Made by a program: the position numbers and the translations under genes. Under the pieces are notes generated by a model. That model saw only the letters and a list, made by a program, of their open reading frames with translations, did not search any database and was not told where the DNA came from. Below are positions 10,728 through 19,727 of a stretch of DNA of 64,000 nt, in pieces. The first letter of the stretch is position 1, and every line of letters begins with the position of its first letter. The stretch lies in the NCBI GenBank assembly GCA_011389995.1, contig JAABTG010000011.1, positions 1 to 64,000 on the forward strand, in the 5' to 3' direction. The stretch is from Thiotrichales bacterium. GTDB taxonomy: Bacteria > Pseudomonadota > Gammaproteobacteria > JAABTG01.

Positions 10728-11870
10728 ATGGCTGATGACCCCCTCACCGACTGGACCACCAACTGGCTCCAGGCCCAACACCGCTACTGGGATGCCTGGC
10801 AGCAGCTGTCCAGCTTGGGAACCCCCCAGCCCGAGGCCCGCAAGGACCCCTGGAGCGAAGCCCTGGACCAATGGTGGAAGGCGGTATCCCCCGCGGCGCC
10901 CGATCCGGTGCAGGGTTTCTACGATCAACTCGTGCAGCAGGGAAAGCAGTTCATACGCACCTCCGAGACCCTGCGTCGCAGCCTGATGCCGGACGGCGGC
11001 GTCCCGCCCAACAACTGGGCCACCACCGTCGAGAGCTCTCTCAACGCCCTGCGGGATCTGTTCGCCCAGGGGGTTCCGGGTAAGGGCAAGGACAAGGACA
11101 ACCGTGAGGCCCTGCATCAGATGTTCAGCTTCTGGGAACTGCCGGTGGACAACTGGCAGCGCACCGCCTCGGTGCTGTGCGGGTTGCCCGGTGATGCCCT
11201 CGGCGCCTTCAAGTCGGGCAGCGACCCCGGCGATGGCACCGAAATGTTCCAGGAGCAGGTGGAGCGGTTCCTCTCGGCCCCGGGCCTCGGTTATACCCGG
11301 GAGCACCAGGAGCAGCACCAGACCTTCATGCGGGCGCTGATGGCCTATCAGGCGGCCTTCCAGGAATATAATGAACAGTTCACCCGCATCGCCACAAATT
11401 CGGTGGATCGGTTCCGCGAGACCTTGCTGGCGAAAGGGGGAGATGACGATACCATCACCACCCTGCGGGGGCTCTACGACCTGTGGGTGGACGTGTGTGA
11501 AGAGGTCTACGCCGAACAGGTATTCACCGAGGAATACAGCGCGGCCCACGGCAAACTGGTGAACGCCCTGATGGCGGTGAAACTCCAGGGCCGCACCATG
11601 GTGGACGAGGCGGTAGGGACCTTCGGCCTGCCCACCCGCCGGGAAGTGGACAGCATCGAAAAGCGGCTGCAACAACTGCGCCGGGAGCTCCACGCCATGC
11701 AGCCGGCGACCGCCCCGGCCAATGCCCCGGCGGCCGGCCCGTCACCACCACCCCGCGCCGAGGCCCCGCCCGCCGCGCGGAAGGCGGCAGCCCCCAAGGG
11801 GGCCGCGGTCAAGAAGAAAGCGGCGACCCGCAAACGCCGCGCCACCACCTCCAAGGGGGCCACCAAATGA
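10728..11870 (+). CDS. phaE: Class III PHA synthase subunit PhaE
   Basis: This 380-residue protein is the non-catalytic partner of the class III PHA synthase, the two-subunit enzyme typical of purple sulfur bacteria and relatives. It is Trp- and Gln-rich at the N-terminus (DWTTNWLQAQHRYWDAW) and has the family's FMRALMAYQAAFQEYNEQ and LYDLWVDVCEEVYAE segments. Near the C-terminus is LPTRREVDSIEKRLQQLRREL. The last 50 residues are Ala/Pro/Lys-rich and histone H1-like, possibly binding nucleoid or granule. The ATG at 10728 follows AACGGAGAT; a longer frame from a TTG at 10683 is less likely. The stop overlaps phaC (ATGA). Confidence 0.92.
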   Translation: MADDPLTDWTTNWLQAQHRYWDAWQQLSSLGTPQPEARKDPWSEALDQWWKAVSPAAPDPVQGFYDQLVQQGKQFIRTSETLRRSLMPDGGVPPNNWATTVESSLNALRDLFAQGVPGKGKDKDNREALHQMFSFWELPVDNWQRTASVLCGLPGDALGAFKSGSDPGDGTEMFQEQVERFLSAPGLGYTREHQEQHQTFMRALMAYQAAFQEYNEQFTRIATNSVDRFRETLLAKGGDDDTITTLRGLYDLWVDVCEEVYAEQVFTEEYSAAHGKLVNALMAVKLQGRTMVDEAVGTFGLPTRREVDSIEKRLQQLRRELHAMQPATAPANAPAAGPSPPPRAEAPPAARKAAAPKGAAVKKKAATRKRRATTSKGATK

Positions 11871-12937
11871 TTCCCGTGAATATCAGACCCGACCAGGCGA
11901 CCCAGGAGGTCATGGAATTCGGGCGCAAGCTGGGCGAGGGCATGAAGCACCTGTTGGAACTCGATGAGATCGAGACCGGCGTCACGGCCAAGGAGACCGT
12001 GCACAGGGAAGACAAGCTGCGGCTTTATCACTTCATCCATCCCGACGGCGAGGGGCCCACCAATCCCGTGCCCACCCTCATCGTCTACGCCCTGGTCAAC
12101 CGGCCCTACATGACGGATATCCAGGAAGACCGTTCCATGGTGCGGGGCCTGCTGAAGGGCGGCCAGGACGTCTACCTCATCGATTGGGGCTATCCCGACC
12201 GGGCGGACCGCTTTCTCACCCTGGACGACTATATCAACGGCTACCTGGACCGTTGCGTGGACGTGCTGCGGGAGCGCCATGGCGTCGAGGCCGTCAACGT
12301 TCTCGGCATCTGCCAGGGCGGCACCTTCAGCCTGTGCTACTCGGCGCTTCACGGCGACAAGGTCAGGAACCTCATCACCATGGTCACGCCGGTGGACTTC
12401 CACACCCCGGACAACCTGCTGGGCCACTGGTCCAAACACGTGGACGTGGATCTGGTGGTGGATACCCTTGGCAACGTCCCCGGCGAACTCCTCAACTGGA
12501 CCTATCTGATGCTCAAACCCTATCGCCTGATGGGCCAGAAGTATCTGCAGATGGTCGACCAGCTGGAGCAATCGGACTCCGCCCGCAACTTCATGCGCAT
12601 GGAAAAGTGGATCTTCGACAGCCCGGACCAGGCGGGGGAGGCCTTCCGGCAGTTCATGAAGGATTTCTTCCAGGACAACAAGCTCATCAAGGGCCAGGTC
12701 CGGCTGGGCGGGCATACGGTGGATCTGGGCAACATCACCATGCCCGTGCTCAACGTCTACGCCACCAAGGATCACCTGGTGCCCCCCAATGCCTCCATCC
12801 CGCTCCAGGACTTCGTCGGCACCTCCGATTACCGGGAGATCGCCTTCAAGGGTGGGCATATCGGCATCTATGTGAGTGGCCGCGCCATGCGGGAGATCCC
12901 GCCCGCCATCTCCGAGTGGCTGGACGCGCGGCGCTGA
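11867..12937 (+). CDS. phaC: Class III PHA synthase catalytic subunit PhaC
   Basis: This 356-residue alpha/beta-hydrolase-fold enzyme polymerises 3-hydroxyacyl-CoA into polyester on the granule surface. The lipase-like box GICQGG places the catalytic nucleophile at Cys149. The other two triad residues appear as Asp302 (ATKDHLVPP) and His331 (KGGHIG). These are the same numbers reported for the Allochromatium vinosum enzyme, so the reading frame is intact. It overlaps phaE by 4 nt, fitting a 1:1 complex. Confidence 0.97.
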   Translation: MIPVNIRPDQATQEVMEFGRKLGEGMKHLLELDEIETGVTAKETVHREDKLRLYHFIHPDGEGPTNPVPTLIVYALVNRPYMTDIQEDRSMVRGLLKGGQDVYLIDWGYPDRADRFLTLDDYINGYLDRCVDVLRERHGVEAVNVLGICQGGTFSLCYSALHGDKVRNLITMVTPVDFHTPDNLLGHWSKHVDVDLVVDTLGNVPGELLNWTYLMLKPYRLMGQKYLQMVDQLEQSDSARNFMRMEKWIFDSPDQAGEAFRQFMKDFFQDNKLIKGQVRLGGHTVDLGNITMPVLNVYATKDHLVPPNASIPLQDFVGTSDYREIAFKGGHIGIYVSGRAMREIPPAISEWLDARR

Positions 12938-13021
12938 CCCGGGCCGCCGGAGTGCCGGCTACCCCCCTGCCCGCAAGCCCGGGAGCGCTGGGCTCCCGCG
13001 AATATCAGGAGAGAGAACCCC

Positions 13022-14197
13022 ATGACCGACACTGTAATCGTCGCCGGCGCCCGTACCGCCATCGGCAATCTGAACGGCGGGCTGTCATCCCTGTCCGCAG
13101 CCGAGTTGGGCACCGTGGTCATTGGCGAGGTGCTGAGGCGAGCCGGCGTGGCGCCCAGCGAGGTATCCGAGGTGGTCCTCGGCCAGGTGCTCACCGGGGG
13201 CCAGGGGCAGAATCCGGCGCGCCAGGCCGCCCTGGGTGCCGGCCTGCCGGCTGAAACCACCGCCTATGGCATCAACCAGGTCTGCGGCTCAGGCCTGCGG
13301 GCCGTCGCCCTCGCCCATCAGGCCATCCAACTCGGCGACGCCACCGTGGTGCTGGCGGGTGGTCAGGAGAGTATGAGCCGCGCCGTTCATGCCACCCACC
13401 TCCGTAACGGCACCAAGATGGGTAACGCCAGCCTGGTGGACACCATGATCACCGACGGCCTGTGGTGCGCCATGAACCAGTGCCACATGGGCGATACGGC
13501 CGAGAACATCGCCCGCCAATGGCAACTGGACCGCGCGGCCCAGGACGAATTCGCGGCAGCCTCCCAGAACAAGGCCGAGGCCGCCCAGAAGGCCGGGCGC
13601 TTCCAGGAAGAGATCGTGCCGGTGACCATCAAGGGCCGCAAGGGCGACACGGTAGTCGATACGGACGAATTCCCCCGCGCCGGTACCACCGCCGAGGGCC
13701 TCGGCAAGCTCCGTCCCGCCTTCTCCCCCGACGGCACGGTCACGGCCGGCAACGCATCCGGCATCAACGACGGCGCGGCCGCGGTACTGGTGATGTCGGC
13801 GACCGAGGCCGAACGCCGGGGTCTCGAGCCCCTGGCCCGCATCGTCTCCTGGGCCACCGCCGGCGTCGACCCGGCCTTCATGGGCACGGGCCCCATCCCG
13901 GCCAGCCGCAAGGCCCTGGAAAAGGCGGGCTGGGGCATCCATGACCTGGACCTCATCGAGGCCAACGAGGCCTTCGCCGCCCAGGCCATGGCCGTCAACC
14001 GGGACATGGGATGGGATCTGGAGCGGGTGAACGTCAATGGTGGCGCCGTGGCCCTCGGTCACCCCATCGGGGCCTCGGGTGCCCGCGCCCTGGTGACTCT
14101 GCTCCACGAGATGCGCCGCCGCGATGCCCGGCGCGGCCTGGCCACCCTGTGCATCGGTGGTGGAATGGGTATCGCCCTGTGTGTGGAACAGCCCTGA
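13022..14197 (+). CDS. phaA: Acetyl-CoA acetyltransferase (beta-ketothiolase) PhaA
   Basis: This 391-residue biosynthetic thiolase condenses two acetyl-CoA to acetoacetyl-CoA, the first step of polyhydroxybutyrate synthesis. Cys88 in [11 protein letters not shown] is the acyl-carrying cysteine. [16 protein letters not shown] contains the catalytic histidine, and the second cysteine (Cys377) is in [11 protein letters not shown]. It follows phaC by 84 nt and is preceded by CAGGAGAGAGAA as ribosome-binding site. Confidence 0.95.
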   Translation: MTDTVIVAGARTAIGNLNGGLSSLSAAELGTVVIGEVLRRAGVAPSEVSEVVLGQVLTGGQGQNPARQAALGAGLPAETTAYGINQVCGSGLRAVALAHQAIQLGDATVVLAGGQESMSRAVHATHLRNGTKMGNASLVDTMITDGLWCAMNQCHMGDTAENIARQWQLDRAAQDEFAAASQNKAEAAQKAGRFQEEIVPVTIKGRKGDTVVDTDEFPRAGTTAEGLGKLRPAFSPDGTVTAGNASGINDGAAAVLVMSATEAERRGLEPLARIVSWATAGVDPAFMGTGPIPASRKALEKAGWGIHDLDLIEANEAFAAQAMAVNRDMGWDLERVNVNGGAVALGHPIGASGARALVTLLHEMRRRDARRGLATLCIGGGMGIALCVEQP

Positions 14198-14319
14198 CGG
14201 CCCGCCTTGCACGCCCTCGCCGGGTGGTTCAGCATCATTGTTCCCACCGCCCCCGCAGCGGGCCTCGCGCCCCTGCGGCCATGCACCCCATGAGCCCCTC
14301 CAGAGGTGACCGCGCCGGC

Positions 14320-14820
14320 ATGACTTCGAAGAAACCCCGGATTATCAAGAAATACCCCAATCGCAGGCTCTACGACACCACGGACAGCAAGTACGTCACC
14401 CTGGCACATATCCGCGAGTTGCTGCTGGCGGGGGAACAGGTCCAGGTCTTCGACTCCATCAGCGAGGAGGAGATCACCCGCCAGATTCTCATGCAGATCA
14501 TCACCGATCAGGAGAACAGCGATTCCCCCCTGTTCTCCACCGATCTGCTGGCGAAACTCATCCGCCTCTATCAGGGAACGGTACCCAATATGTTTCACGA
14601 ACACATGGAGAAGAGCTTCGACATGTTCCTGCAGCAGCAGTCCCTTTATCAGCAGCAGGTACGCAGCATGCTGGGTACCGAGGACCCCCTCAAGGCGTTC
14701 TCGGAGCTCACCCGGAAGAATCTGGAGACCTGGCGGGAAATGCAGGAGAACGCCCTGCGCATGTATGGCCTCGACGGCCGCGACGACGACGAACCGGAGG
14801 ATCCCGCCCCCCGGGGATGA
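14320..14820 (+). CDS. phaR: PHA synthesis repressor PhaR
   Basis: This 166-residue protein has the PHB/PHA accumulation regulator DNA-binding domain at its N-terminus (RIIKKYPNRRLYDTTDSKYVTLA), then EEITRQILMQII and a Gln-rich FLQQQSLYQQQVR region. PhaR proteins bind both DNA and PHA granules; when polymer appears they leave the promoters of phaP and synthesis genes. The ATG at 14320 places the domain at the usual distance from the N-terminus; an ATG at 14281 would add 13 residues. CTGC/GCAG sites at the pha promoters are its likely targets. Confidence 0.93.
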   Translation: MTSKKPRIIKKYPNRRLYDTTDSKYVTLAHIRELLLAGEQVQVFDSISEEEITRQILMQIITDQENSDSPLFSTDLLAKLIRLYQGTVPNMFHEHMEKSFDMFLQQQSLYQQQVRSMLGTEDPLKAFSELTRKNLETWREMQENALRMYGLDGRDDDEPEDPAPRG

Positions 14821-14833
14821 GGACCGTGGGCCG

Positions 14834-14874
14834 TTGACCCGGCCGCCGATGGCGACTATGCTGCAGCGCCGCAA
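14834..14874 (+). promoter_or_regulatory. phaB promoter with overlapping PhaR-like site
   Basis: TTGACC (14834-14839), a 17-nt spacer and TATGCT (14857-14862) form a good sigma-70 promoter just after phaR. CTGC-N6-GCAA (14861-14874) overlaps its -10 and start region. The same geometry is seen at phaP. Confidence 0.6.
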
Positions 14875-14927
14875 TTCGCCGGCAAGGGGATTGCTTTTCT
14901 TAATTCTTAATGATGGGAGGGGAACAT

Positions 14928-15671
14928 ATGAGCAACCGCGTGGCGTTGGTTACGGGCGGTATCGGAGGCATCGGCACGGCTATCTGCCACAAACTGGCAG
15001 ATCAGGGCCTGGCGGTGGTGGCCAATCACCTGCCAGCGGAACAGGAACTGGCCGAGTCCTGGCAGCAGACGGAGCGGGACAAGGGTTACGAGTTCGCCCT
15101 CGCCGCCGGCAACGTGGCGGACTTCGCCGACAGCCGGGACATGGTGCAGAAGGTGGAGGCCGAAGTGGGACCGGTGGATGTACTGGTGAACTGTGCCGGC
15201 ATCACCCGTGACAAATCCTTCCGCAAGATGGAGCCGGAGCAGTGGCGGGCGGTCATCGAGACCAATCTGTTCAGTGTCTTCAACGTGACCAAACAGGTGG
15301 TGGAGGGCATGACCTCCCGGGGCTGGGGCCGCATCATCAACATCTCCTCTGTCAACGGCCAGCAGGGCCAGTTCGGCCAGACCAACTACTCGGCCGCCAA
15401 GGCCGGCGCCCACGGCTTCACCATGGCCCTGGCCCGGGAAACGGCGGCCAAGGGGGTCACCGTCAATACGGTGTCGCCGGGCTACGTGGAGACCGCCATG
15501 ACCGCCAGCATGGGCGAGGAGATCCTGGCGCAGATCGTGGCCACCGTGCCCATGGGGCGTTTGGGCCGGCCCGACGAAGTGGCCGCCTGCGTGGCCTTCC
15601 TGGCCAGCGAGGACGCCGCATACATCACCGGGACGGACCTGTCGGTCAATGGTGGTTTCCGCATGGGCTGA
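14928..15671 (+). CDS. phaB: Acetoacetyl-CoA reductase PhaB
   Basis: This 247-residue short-chain dehydrogenase reduces acetoacetyl-CoA to (R)-3-hydroxybutyryl-CoA with NADPH. It has the cofactor motif TGGIGGIGTAI, VNCAGITRD, the catalytic serine in INISSVNGQ, and the NYSAAKAG Tyr-Lys pair. VNTVSPGYVET and a C-terminal SVNGGFRMG also fit the PhaB group. The ATG at 14928 has GGGAGGGGAA 4-12 nt upstream. It appears to have its own promoter downstream of phaR. Confidence 0.95.
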   Translation: MSNRVALVTGGIGGIGTAICHKLADQGLAVVANHLPAEQELAESWQQTERDKGYEFALAAGNVADFADSRDMVQKVEAEVGPVDVLVNCAGITRDKSFRKMEPEQWRAVIETNLFSVFNVTKQVVEGMTSRGWGRIINISSVNGQQGQFGQTNYSAAKAGAHGFTMALARETAAKGVTVNTVSPGYVETAMTASMGEEILAQIVATVPMGRLGRPDEVAACVAFLASEDAAYITGTDLSVNGGFRMG

Positions 15672-15693
15672 GACGGTGGTTTCGAAGCTGCGC

Positions 15694-15750
15694 TTGACAG
15701 TACCCCGCGCCGGAGCTATGCTGCAATGCAACAAATGCTGCATTGCAGCA
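15694..15750 (+). promoter_or_regulatory. phaP promoter with two PhaR-like half-palindromes
   Basis: TTGACA (15694-15699), 17 nt, then TATGCT (15717-15722) is close to the consensus promoter. Overlapping and following it are CTGCAATGCAA (15721-15731) and CTGCATTGCAG (15738-15748), the second a perfect CTGC-N3-GCAG palindrome. A repressor here would block transcription of the phasin gene until granules remove PhaR. Confidence 0.7.
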
Positions 15751-15782
15751 CGTTCATCCAACGAGCCGTAAGGAGGCTGATC

Positions 15783-16151
15783 ATGAACAAGCAATACTTC
15801 GATACCCTGAACGACGCGAGCCGCCAGGCCTTCGATTTCGGCCGCCAGCTGACCGACATCAACATGCGTGCCTTCGACCGCCTCACCAGTGCCCAGACCA
15901 AGGCGTGGAGCGAGGCCGTGGACAAAGGGTTCGCCCAGGCCAGACGCCTGGCCGAGGCCAAGGGTTACAAGGATGCGCTCGATGTGCAGATGGAGATGGC
16001 CCACGACGCCACCCAGACCGCCGTGGCCCAGGGCCGCGAGTCCGTGGAAGTCCTCACGGGCACCCGCGACGAGCTGGTGAAGGCCTATGAGAAGGGCTTC
16101 GCCCAGGTGGCCGAGGAGGTCAAGAAGGCCTCTCCCAAGCAGGCCGCGTGA
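15783..16151 (+). CDS. phaP: Phasin (PHA granule-associated protein)
   Basis: This 122-residue, all-helical, Ala/Gln-rich protein has the phasin pattern: ASRQAFDFGRQLTDINMRAFDRLTSAQTKAW, then LDVQMEMA and a Lys/Ala-rich end. Phasins coat polyester granules and set their number and size. The ATG at 15783 is preceded by TAAGGAGG at ideal spacing; the longer frame upstream reads through the operator. Last gene of the pha cluster, with a strong terminator. Confidence 0.9.
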   Translation: MNKQYFDTLNDASRQAFDFGRQLTDINMRAFDRLTSAQTKAWSEAVDKGFAQARRLAEAKGYKDALDVQMEMAHDATQTAVAQGRESVEVLTGTRDELVKAYEKGFAQVAEEVKKASPKQAA

Positions 16152-16179
16152 GCCGCGCCACCAGCACCAAACCCCCACC

Positions 16180-16207
16180 GACCCCGGCCCCGCCGGGGTC
16201 TTTTTTT
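16180..16207 (+). terminator. Rho-independent terminator after phaP
   Basis: GACCCCGGC / GCCGGGGTC forms a 9-bp stem with a 3-nt loop, followed directly by seven T. It closes the pha cluster and separates it from convergent bioA. Confidence 0.9.
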
Positions 16208-16220
16208 ATCCCCCACCGTC

Positions 16221-17555
16221 TCATACACCCCGGCAGCGGGCGATGCCCTCGCCCACGGCCTCATAGGCCCGCGCCAGCTGCTCCCGGGTGACGCAGTAAG
16301 GCGGCATCAGGTACACCACGTTGCCCAGGGGCCGTATGAGAAAGCCCCGCTCCATGAAAAAGGCCTTGAGACACGGCCCCGCGGCGGCCAGATAGCCGGC
16401 CCCCCCGGTCCCCAGATCCAGAGCGGCGATGGTCCCCGTCACCCGGGTACGCAGCGCCCCGGGCCAGCTCCGGGCCGCTTCCATGAACTCTCCGTGCCAA
16501 CCGGCTATGGCCGCCAGACGCGCAGTGGTCTCGGCGGACTCGGTAAGCTCGAGGGAGGCCAGGGCGGCGGCGCAGCCGATGGGGTTGGCGGTATAGGAAT
16601 GCCCGTGGATCAGGGCCTTGTCGAAGTCATCTGCATAGAAGGCCTGATAGATGGTCTCCCGGGCCACCGTCACCGACAGGGGCAGAAACCCTCCCGTCAG
16701 GCCCTTGGACAGGCAGATGATGTCAGGCGTCACATCACAGGACCGGCAGGCGAAGAGGCTGCCGGTGCGGCCGAAGCCTGTCATGACCTCGTCGAAGATG
16801 ACGAGCACCCCCGCCTCCTGCAACCGGCCCACCAGTCGGTGGACGAATGCCGGGCGGCACATCCGCATGCCCCCCGCGCCCTGCACCAGGGGCTCGAGGA
16901 TCATGGCCGCGGTGTCACCCCCGAAACGCTCCAGATAGGTATCCAGGGCCGCCAGGGCCGCCGCCTCCTTGCGCTCCACTTCGTGGTCACCCTGCCAGGT
17001 GTGGGGAAACGGCAGGGTGTCCACTCTGAACATCATGGTATCGAAGGCCCCGAAGAAGCCCGATGACCGCCCCGCCGACATGGCCCCCACGGTATCGCCG
17101 TGATAACCGCCCTCGAAGGCGAGGAAACGGGTGCGGGGCCGGCCCTGGTTGAGATGGAACTGGACCGCCATCTTGAGGGCCACCTCCACCGCCGTGGAGC
17201 CATCATCGGAGAAGAACACCCGATCCAGATCGCCCGGCAGCAGCCGCGCCAGGGCCGTCGCCAGTTCCACCGCCGGGGGGTGGGTGAAGCCGGCGAAGAT
17301 GACCTGCTCCAGCCTCGCGGCCTGGCGGGCGATGGCCTCGGCGATATGGGGATGGCCGTGGCCATGGAGATTCACCCACCAGGAGGAGATCATGTCCAGG
17401 TAGGTGTTGCCGGCGGCATCCGTGAGTTCGATGCCGCGCCCGGAGACGATGGGCACCGGGTCCGGGGCCGTCTTCTCCTGGGTGAAGGGATGCCAGAGGT
17501 GGCGACGGTCGCCCCCCACCAGCCGCCCGTAATCCTCGCCTGCCTGCCGTGTCAT
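16221..17555 (-). CDS. bioA: Adenosylmethionine-8-amino-7-oxononanoate aminotransferase
   Basis: This 444-residue PLP-dependent class III aminotransferase transfers the amino group of S-adenosylmethionine to KAPA in biotin synthesis. Typical BioA features are DRRHLWHPFTQ near the N-terminus, SSWWVNLHGHGHP, FFSDDGSTAVEVALKMA and GGYHGDTVGAMS. The PLP-aspartate region is VIFDEVMTGFGRTG and the Schiff-base lysine is in LSKGLTGGFLPLS. No other bio genes are adjacent. It starts about 20 nt upstream of the M23 peptidase stop on the same strand. Confidence 0.95.
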   Translation of the reverse strand: MTRQAGEDYGRLVGGDRRHLWHPFTQEKTAPDPVPIVSGRGIELTDAAGNTYLDMISSWWVNLHGHGHPHIAEAIARQAARLEQVIFAGFTHPPAVELATALARLLPGDLDRVFFSDDGSTAVEVALKMAVQFHLNQGRPRTRFLAFEGGYHGDTVGAMSAGRSSGFFGAFDTMMFRVDTLPFPHTWQGDHEVERKEAAALAALDTYLERFGGDTAAMILEPLVQGAGGMRMCRPAFVHRLVGRLQEAGVLVIFDEVMTGFGRTGSLFACRSCDVTPDIICLSKGLTGGFLPLSVTVARETIYQAFYADDFDKALIHGHSYTANPIGCAAALASLELTESAETTARLAAIAGWHGEFMEAARSWPGALRTRVTGTIAALDLGTGGAGYLAAAGPCLKAFFMERGFLIRPLGNVVYLMPPYCVTREQLARAYEAVGEGIARCRGV

Positions 17556-17574
17556 CCGAAGGGCCCCACCGTAT

Positions 17575-18408
17575 CTACCGGTTGTCGGGGGCCGGTTGCG
17601 GCATGGGGCCCGCCACCAGAACCGGGTCCAGGCGTTCGGTTAAGTGGTTCATACGCCAGTCCAGATGAGCCCCGGTGACCCGCCCGGTGGCGCCCACCTC
17701 GGCGATGGCCTCCCCCTGGCGCACGCGCTCCCCCTGTGCCACCAGGATGCGTTCGAGGTGGAGGAAGGTGGAGGACACCCCATGGCCATGGTCGATGATG
17801 AGGGTACCCCCGGAGAAGAACATGTCCTCGTGGACCAGGCTCACCACGCCGGAGGCCGGTGCCCGTACCCGGGTACCCACGGGCGCGGCGATGTCCACCC
17901 CGTAATGGGGCCGGCGCGCCTCACCGTTGAGGATACGCTGGGAGCCATAGACCCCGGTGACAGGGCCCTCCACCGGCCACTGGAAGCCCGCGAGGAAGTC
18001 GGTACGGGGGTCATCCCGCCGCCTCGCCTCCCGGGCCAGCCTGGCCTCCGCCCGGATGCGCTCCAACTGCGCGGCCGGCGGCGTCACCTTGCGGGGCGGC
18101 AGACCGTCGATGCGCTGAATCTCGTAGTCCCGCTGCCGCACGGCCAGGCGCCGCCGCTCCCTGCGACCGTCGGCGTGGGTTACCTGCAATACCGCCTCCG
18201 CCGGCGCGTCACGCCCCAGGCCGAAGACGAAGATGCCCTCCCCGGAGACTCGCAACGGCCGGTCATTGAAGACCACGCTGGTCCCCGGCGCCACCCGGCC
18301 CTGGATTAGGGCACCCTGGACCAGGGGGCCCGACAACTCCAGGGCAGCGGCGGCCATCGCCGCCACTGCCAGGGCCACGCCCACCAGCCCTTTTCCCAAC
18401 ATCTCCAT
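17575..18408 (-). CDS. M23-family metallopeptidase (LytM domain)
   Basis: This protein of about 277 residues has a signal-like helix (GKGLVGVALAVAAMAAAALEL) and a beta-rich N-terminal region. The C-terminal LytM/M23 domain shows the zinc ligands in RPHYGVDIAAPVGT, the DHGHGVSSTFLHL motif and the final GRVTGAHLDWRM. M23 enzymes cleave peptidoglycan cross-bridges or act as amidase activators. All expected metal residues are present, so it may be catalytically active. The ATG at 18408 is chosen because it places the hydrophobic signal at the N-terminus; an open frame extends about 33 codons further upstream. Confidence 0.88.
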   Translation of the reverse strand: MEMLGKGLVGVALAVAAMAAAALELSGPLVQGALIQGRVAPGTSVVFNDRPLRVSGEGIFVFGLGRDAPAEAVLQVTHADGRRERRRLAVRQRDYEIQRIDGLPPRKVTPPAAQLERIRAEARLAREARRRDDPRTDFLAGFQWPVEGPVTGVYGSQRILNGEARRPHYGVDIAAPVGTRVRAPASGVVSLVHEDMFFSGGTLIIDHGHGVSSTFLHLERILVAQGERVRQGEAIAEVGATGRVTGAHLDWRMNHLTERLDPVLVAGPMPQPAPDNR

Positions 18409-18658
18409 CCCATGCTCCCGCTGCTTGACCCGATTCTGGCCCATTGGCCGACACCGCCCGCCCACCGGGATTTTGTATCGGCGGCCAAAAGGTCCTATGT
18501 TATCCAATGGCCGCGGTCGACGGGTGCTGAATTGTACCCAAGCCCAAGGATGACATGATATGCCATCATCGCTCCGACACCTTTATCATGGTCGGGGCCG
18601 ATGTCGTGGCTCCGCTCAACGGCCCCCGGGCCCCAAACCGTGTAGCGATTCCATCACC

Positions 18659-19090
18659 ATGCCCAAAAACGAGACAGTGCCGTCAGACTACAAACCCAGC
18701 GCCGACGAGGAGTATATGAGCCCGCGCCAGCTTGCCTACTTCCGCGGCAGGCTCCTCGAATGGCGCCAATCCCTGCTCGAAGAGTCCCAACGCACCCTGG
18801 AACACCTGCGTGACGAGGGCGAGGGCCGCTCCGTGGGAGACGAGGCAGACCGCGCCAACCAGGAATCCGACAACATCCTGGAGCTACGCACGCGGGACCG
18901 CTATCGCAAGCTCATCCCCAAGATAGACGCCGCCCTCAAGCGCATCGAGGATGGCAGCTACGGCTATTGTGAGGAGACCGGCGAGGAAATCGGTCTGGCC
19001 CGCCTGGAGGCACGGCCCATCGCCACCTTATCGGTGGAGGCCCAGGAGCAGCGGGAGAAGAAACAACGCCAGTACAACGACGAGCATTGA
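18659..19090 (+). CDS. dksA: DksA-family transcription factor lacking the zinc-finger cysteines
   Basis: This 143-residue protein matches DksA, the RNA polymerase secondary-channel factor that works with ppGpp. The coiled coil carries the acidic tip (GDEADRANQES, about residues 60-70). The C-terminal globular region reads YGYCEETGEEIGLARLEARP ... SVEAQE. Only one cysteine (Cys104) of the classical four is present, as in zinc-independent DksA2 or alphaproteobacterial DksA. The ATG at 18659 gives the usual length. Confidence 0.9.
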   Translation: MPKNETVPSDYKPSADEEYMSPRQLAYFRGRLLEWRQSLLEESQRTLEHLRDEGEGRSVGDEADRANQESDNILELRTRDRYRKLIPKIDAALKRIEDGSYGYCEETGEEIGLARLEARPIATLSVEAQEQREKKQRQYNDEH

Positions 19091-19313
19091 GACGGGCGCT
19101 GGCCCGGAAAAACGATAGAAAAACTACAAAATTCGCGAACTACGCGAAAGAAGGGCAGGGTTACGGCAGACTGACTGGCCTCATTAAGACACCCTTGGGG
19201 GATGGTGCAACCCTCGTGGCGGAGTGGCAACGCATCTCAAGTTTTCGCGCCTTTCGCGTCTTTCGTAGTTAACCATTTGTTTAGTTAACCATTTGTTGTA
19301 TTTTTTAGAGCTT
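19091..19313. repeat. Short interspersed repeat with inverted CGCGAAAG/CTTTCGCG ends
   Basis: After dksA, AACTACGCGAAAG (about 19139) faces CTTTCGCGTCTTTCGTAGTT (19252-19271) as an imperfect inverted pair. The right side is followed by two direct copies of AGTTAACCATTTGTT (from 19268 and 19284). A related CGCGAAAGACGCGAAA stretch occurs near 44.3 kb. No gene is evident here. Confidence 0.5.
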
Positions 19314-19727
19314 TCACTCCCGTGCCAGGGCCTTGATACGCTCATTCATGCTGTACAGGCCGTTCTGACGGGTGGGGGAGAGGTGTTCCACGAGGCCGAT
19401 GCGTTCGAACAGCTCCCCCACATCCAGCTCCTGCACCTCGCTCGGGGTGCGACCCTCGTAGAGTTCCCGCAGCAGGGCCACGATGCCCCTGGTGATGATG
19501 GCATCACTGTCGGCCGCCAGGTGCAGACGCGGCGGCGATCCGTCGTCGAAGCCCCCCTTCAGCCACACGTTGCTCATGCAGCCCTCCACCCGATTGGCCT
19601 CGTTGCGATCGGCCGGGTCCAGGGCCGGTAACTGACGGCCCAGATCGATGAGGTAACGGTAGCGTTCCTCCCAGTCTCCCAGCAGCTCGAAGTTTTCCAG
19701 GAGTTCGTCAGTGGTGGTCATGGCCAT
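19314..19727 (-). CDS. sufE: SufE-family sulfur acceptor (copy 2)
   Basis: This 137-residue paralog of the SufE at 10.1 kb has the acceptor cysteine at Cys50 in VEGCMSNVW. The DELLENFELLGDWEERYRYLIDLG and VEHLSPTRQNGLYSMNERI segments are conserved. Its start lies inside the 3' end of yidD (20-nt overlap), so the two are probably translated from one message. No cysteine desulfurase is in the window, so its partner (SufS, CsdA or IscS) is unknown. Confidence 0.9.
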   Translation of the reverse strand: MAMTTTDELLENFELLGDWEERYRYLIDLGRQLPALDPADRNEANRVEGCMSNVWLKGGFDDGSPPRLHLAADSDAIITRGIVALLRELYEGRTPSEVQELDVGELFERIGLVEHLSPTRQNGLYSMNERIKALARE

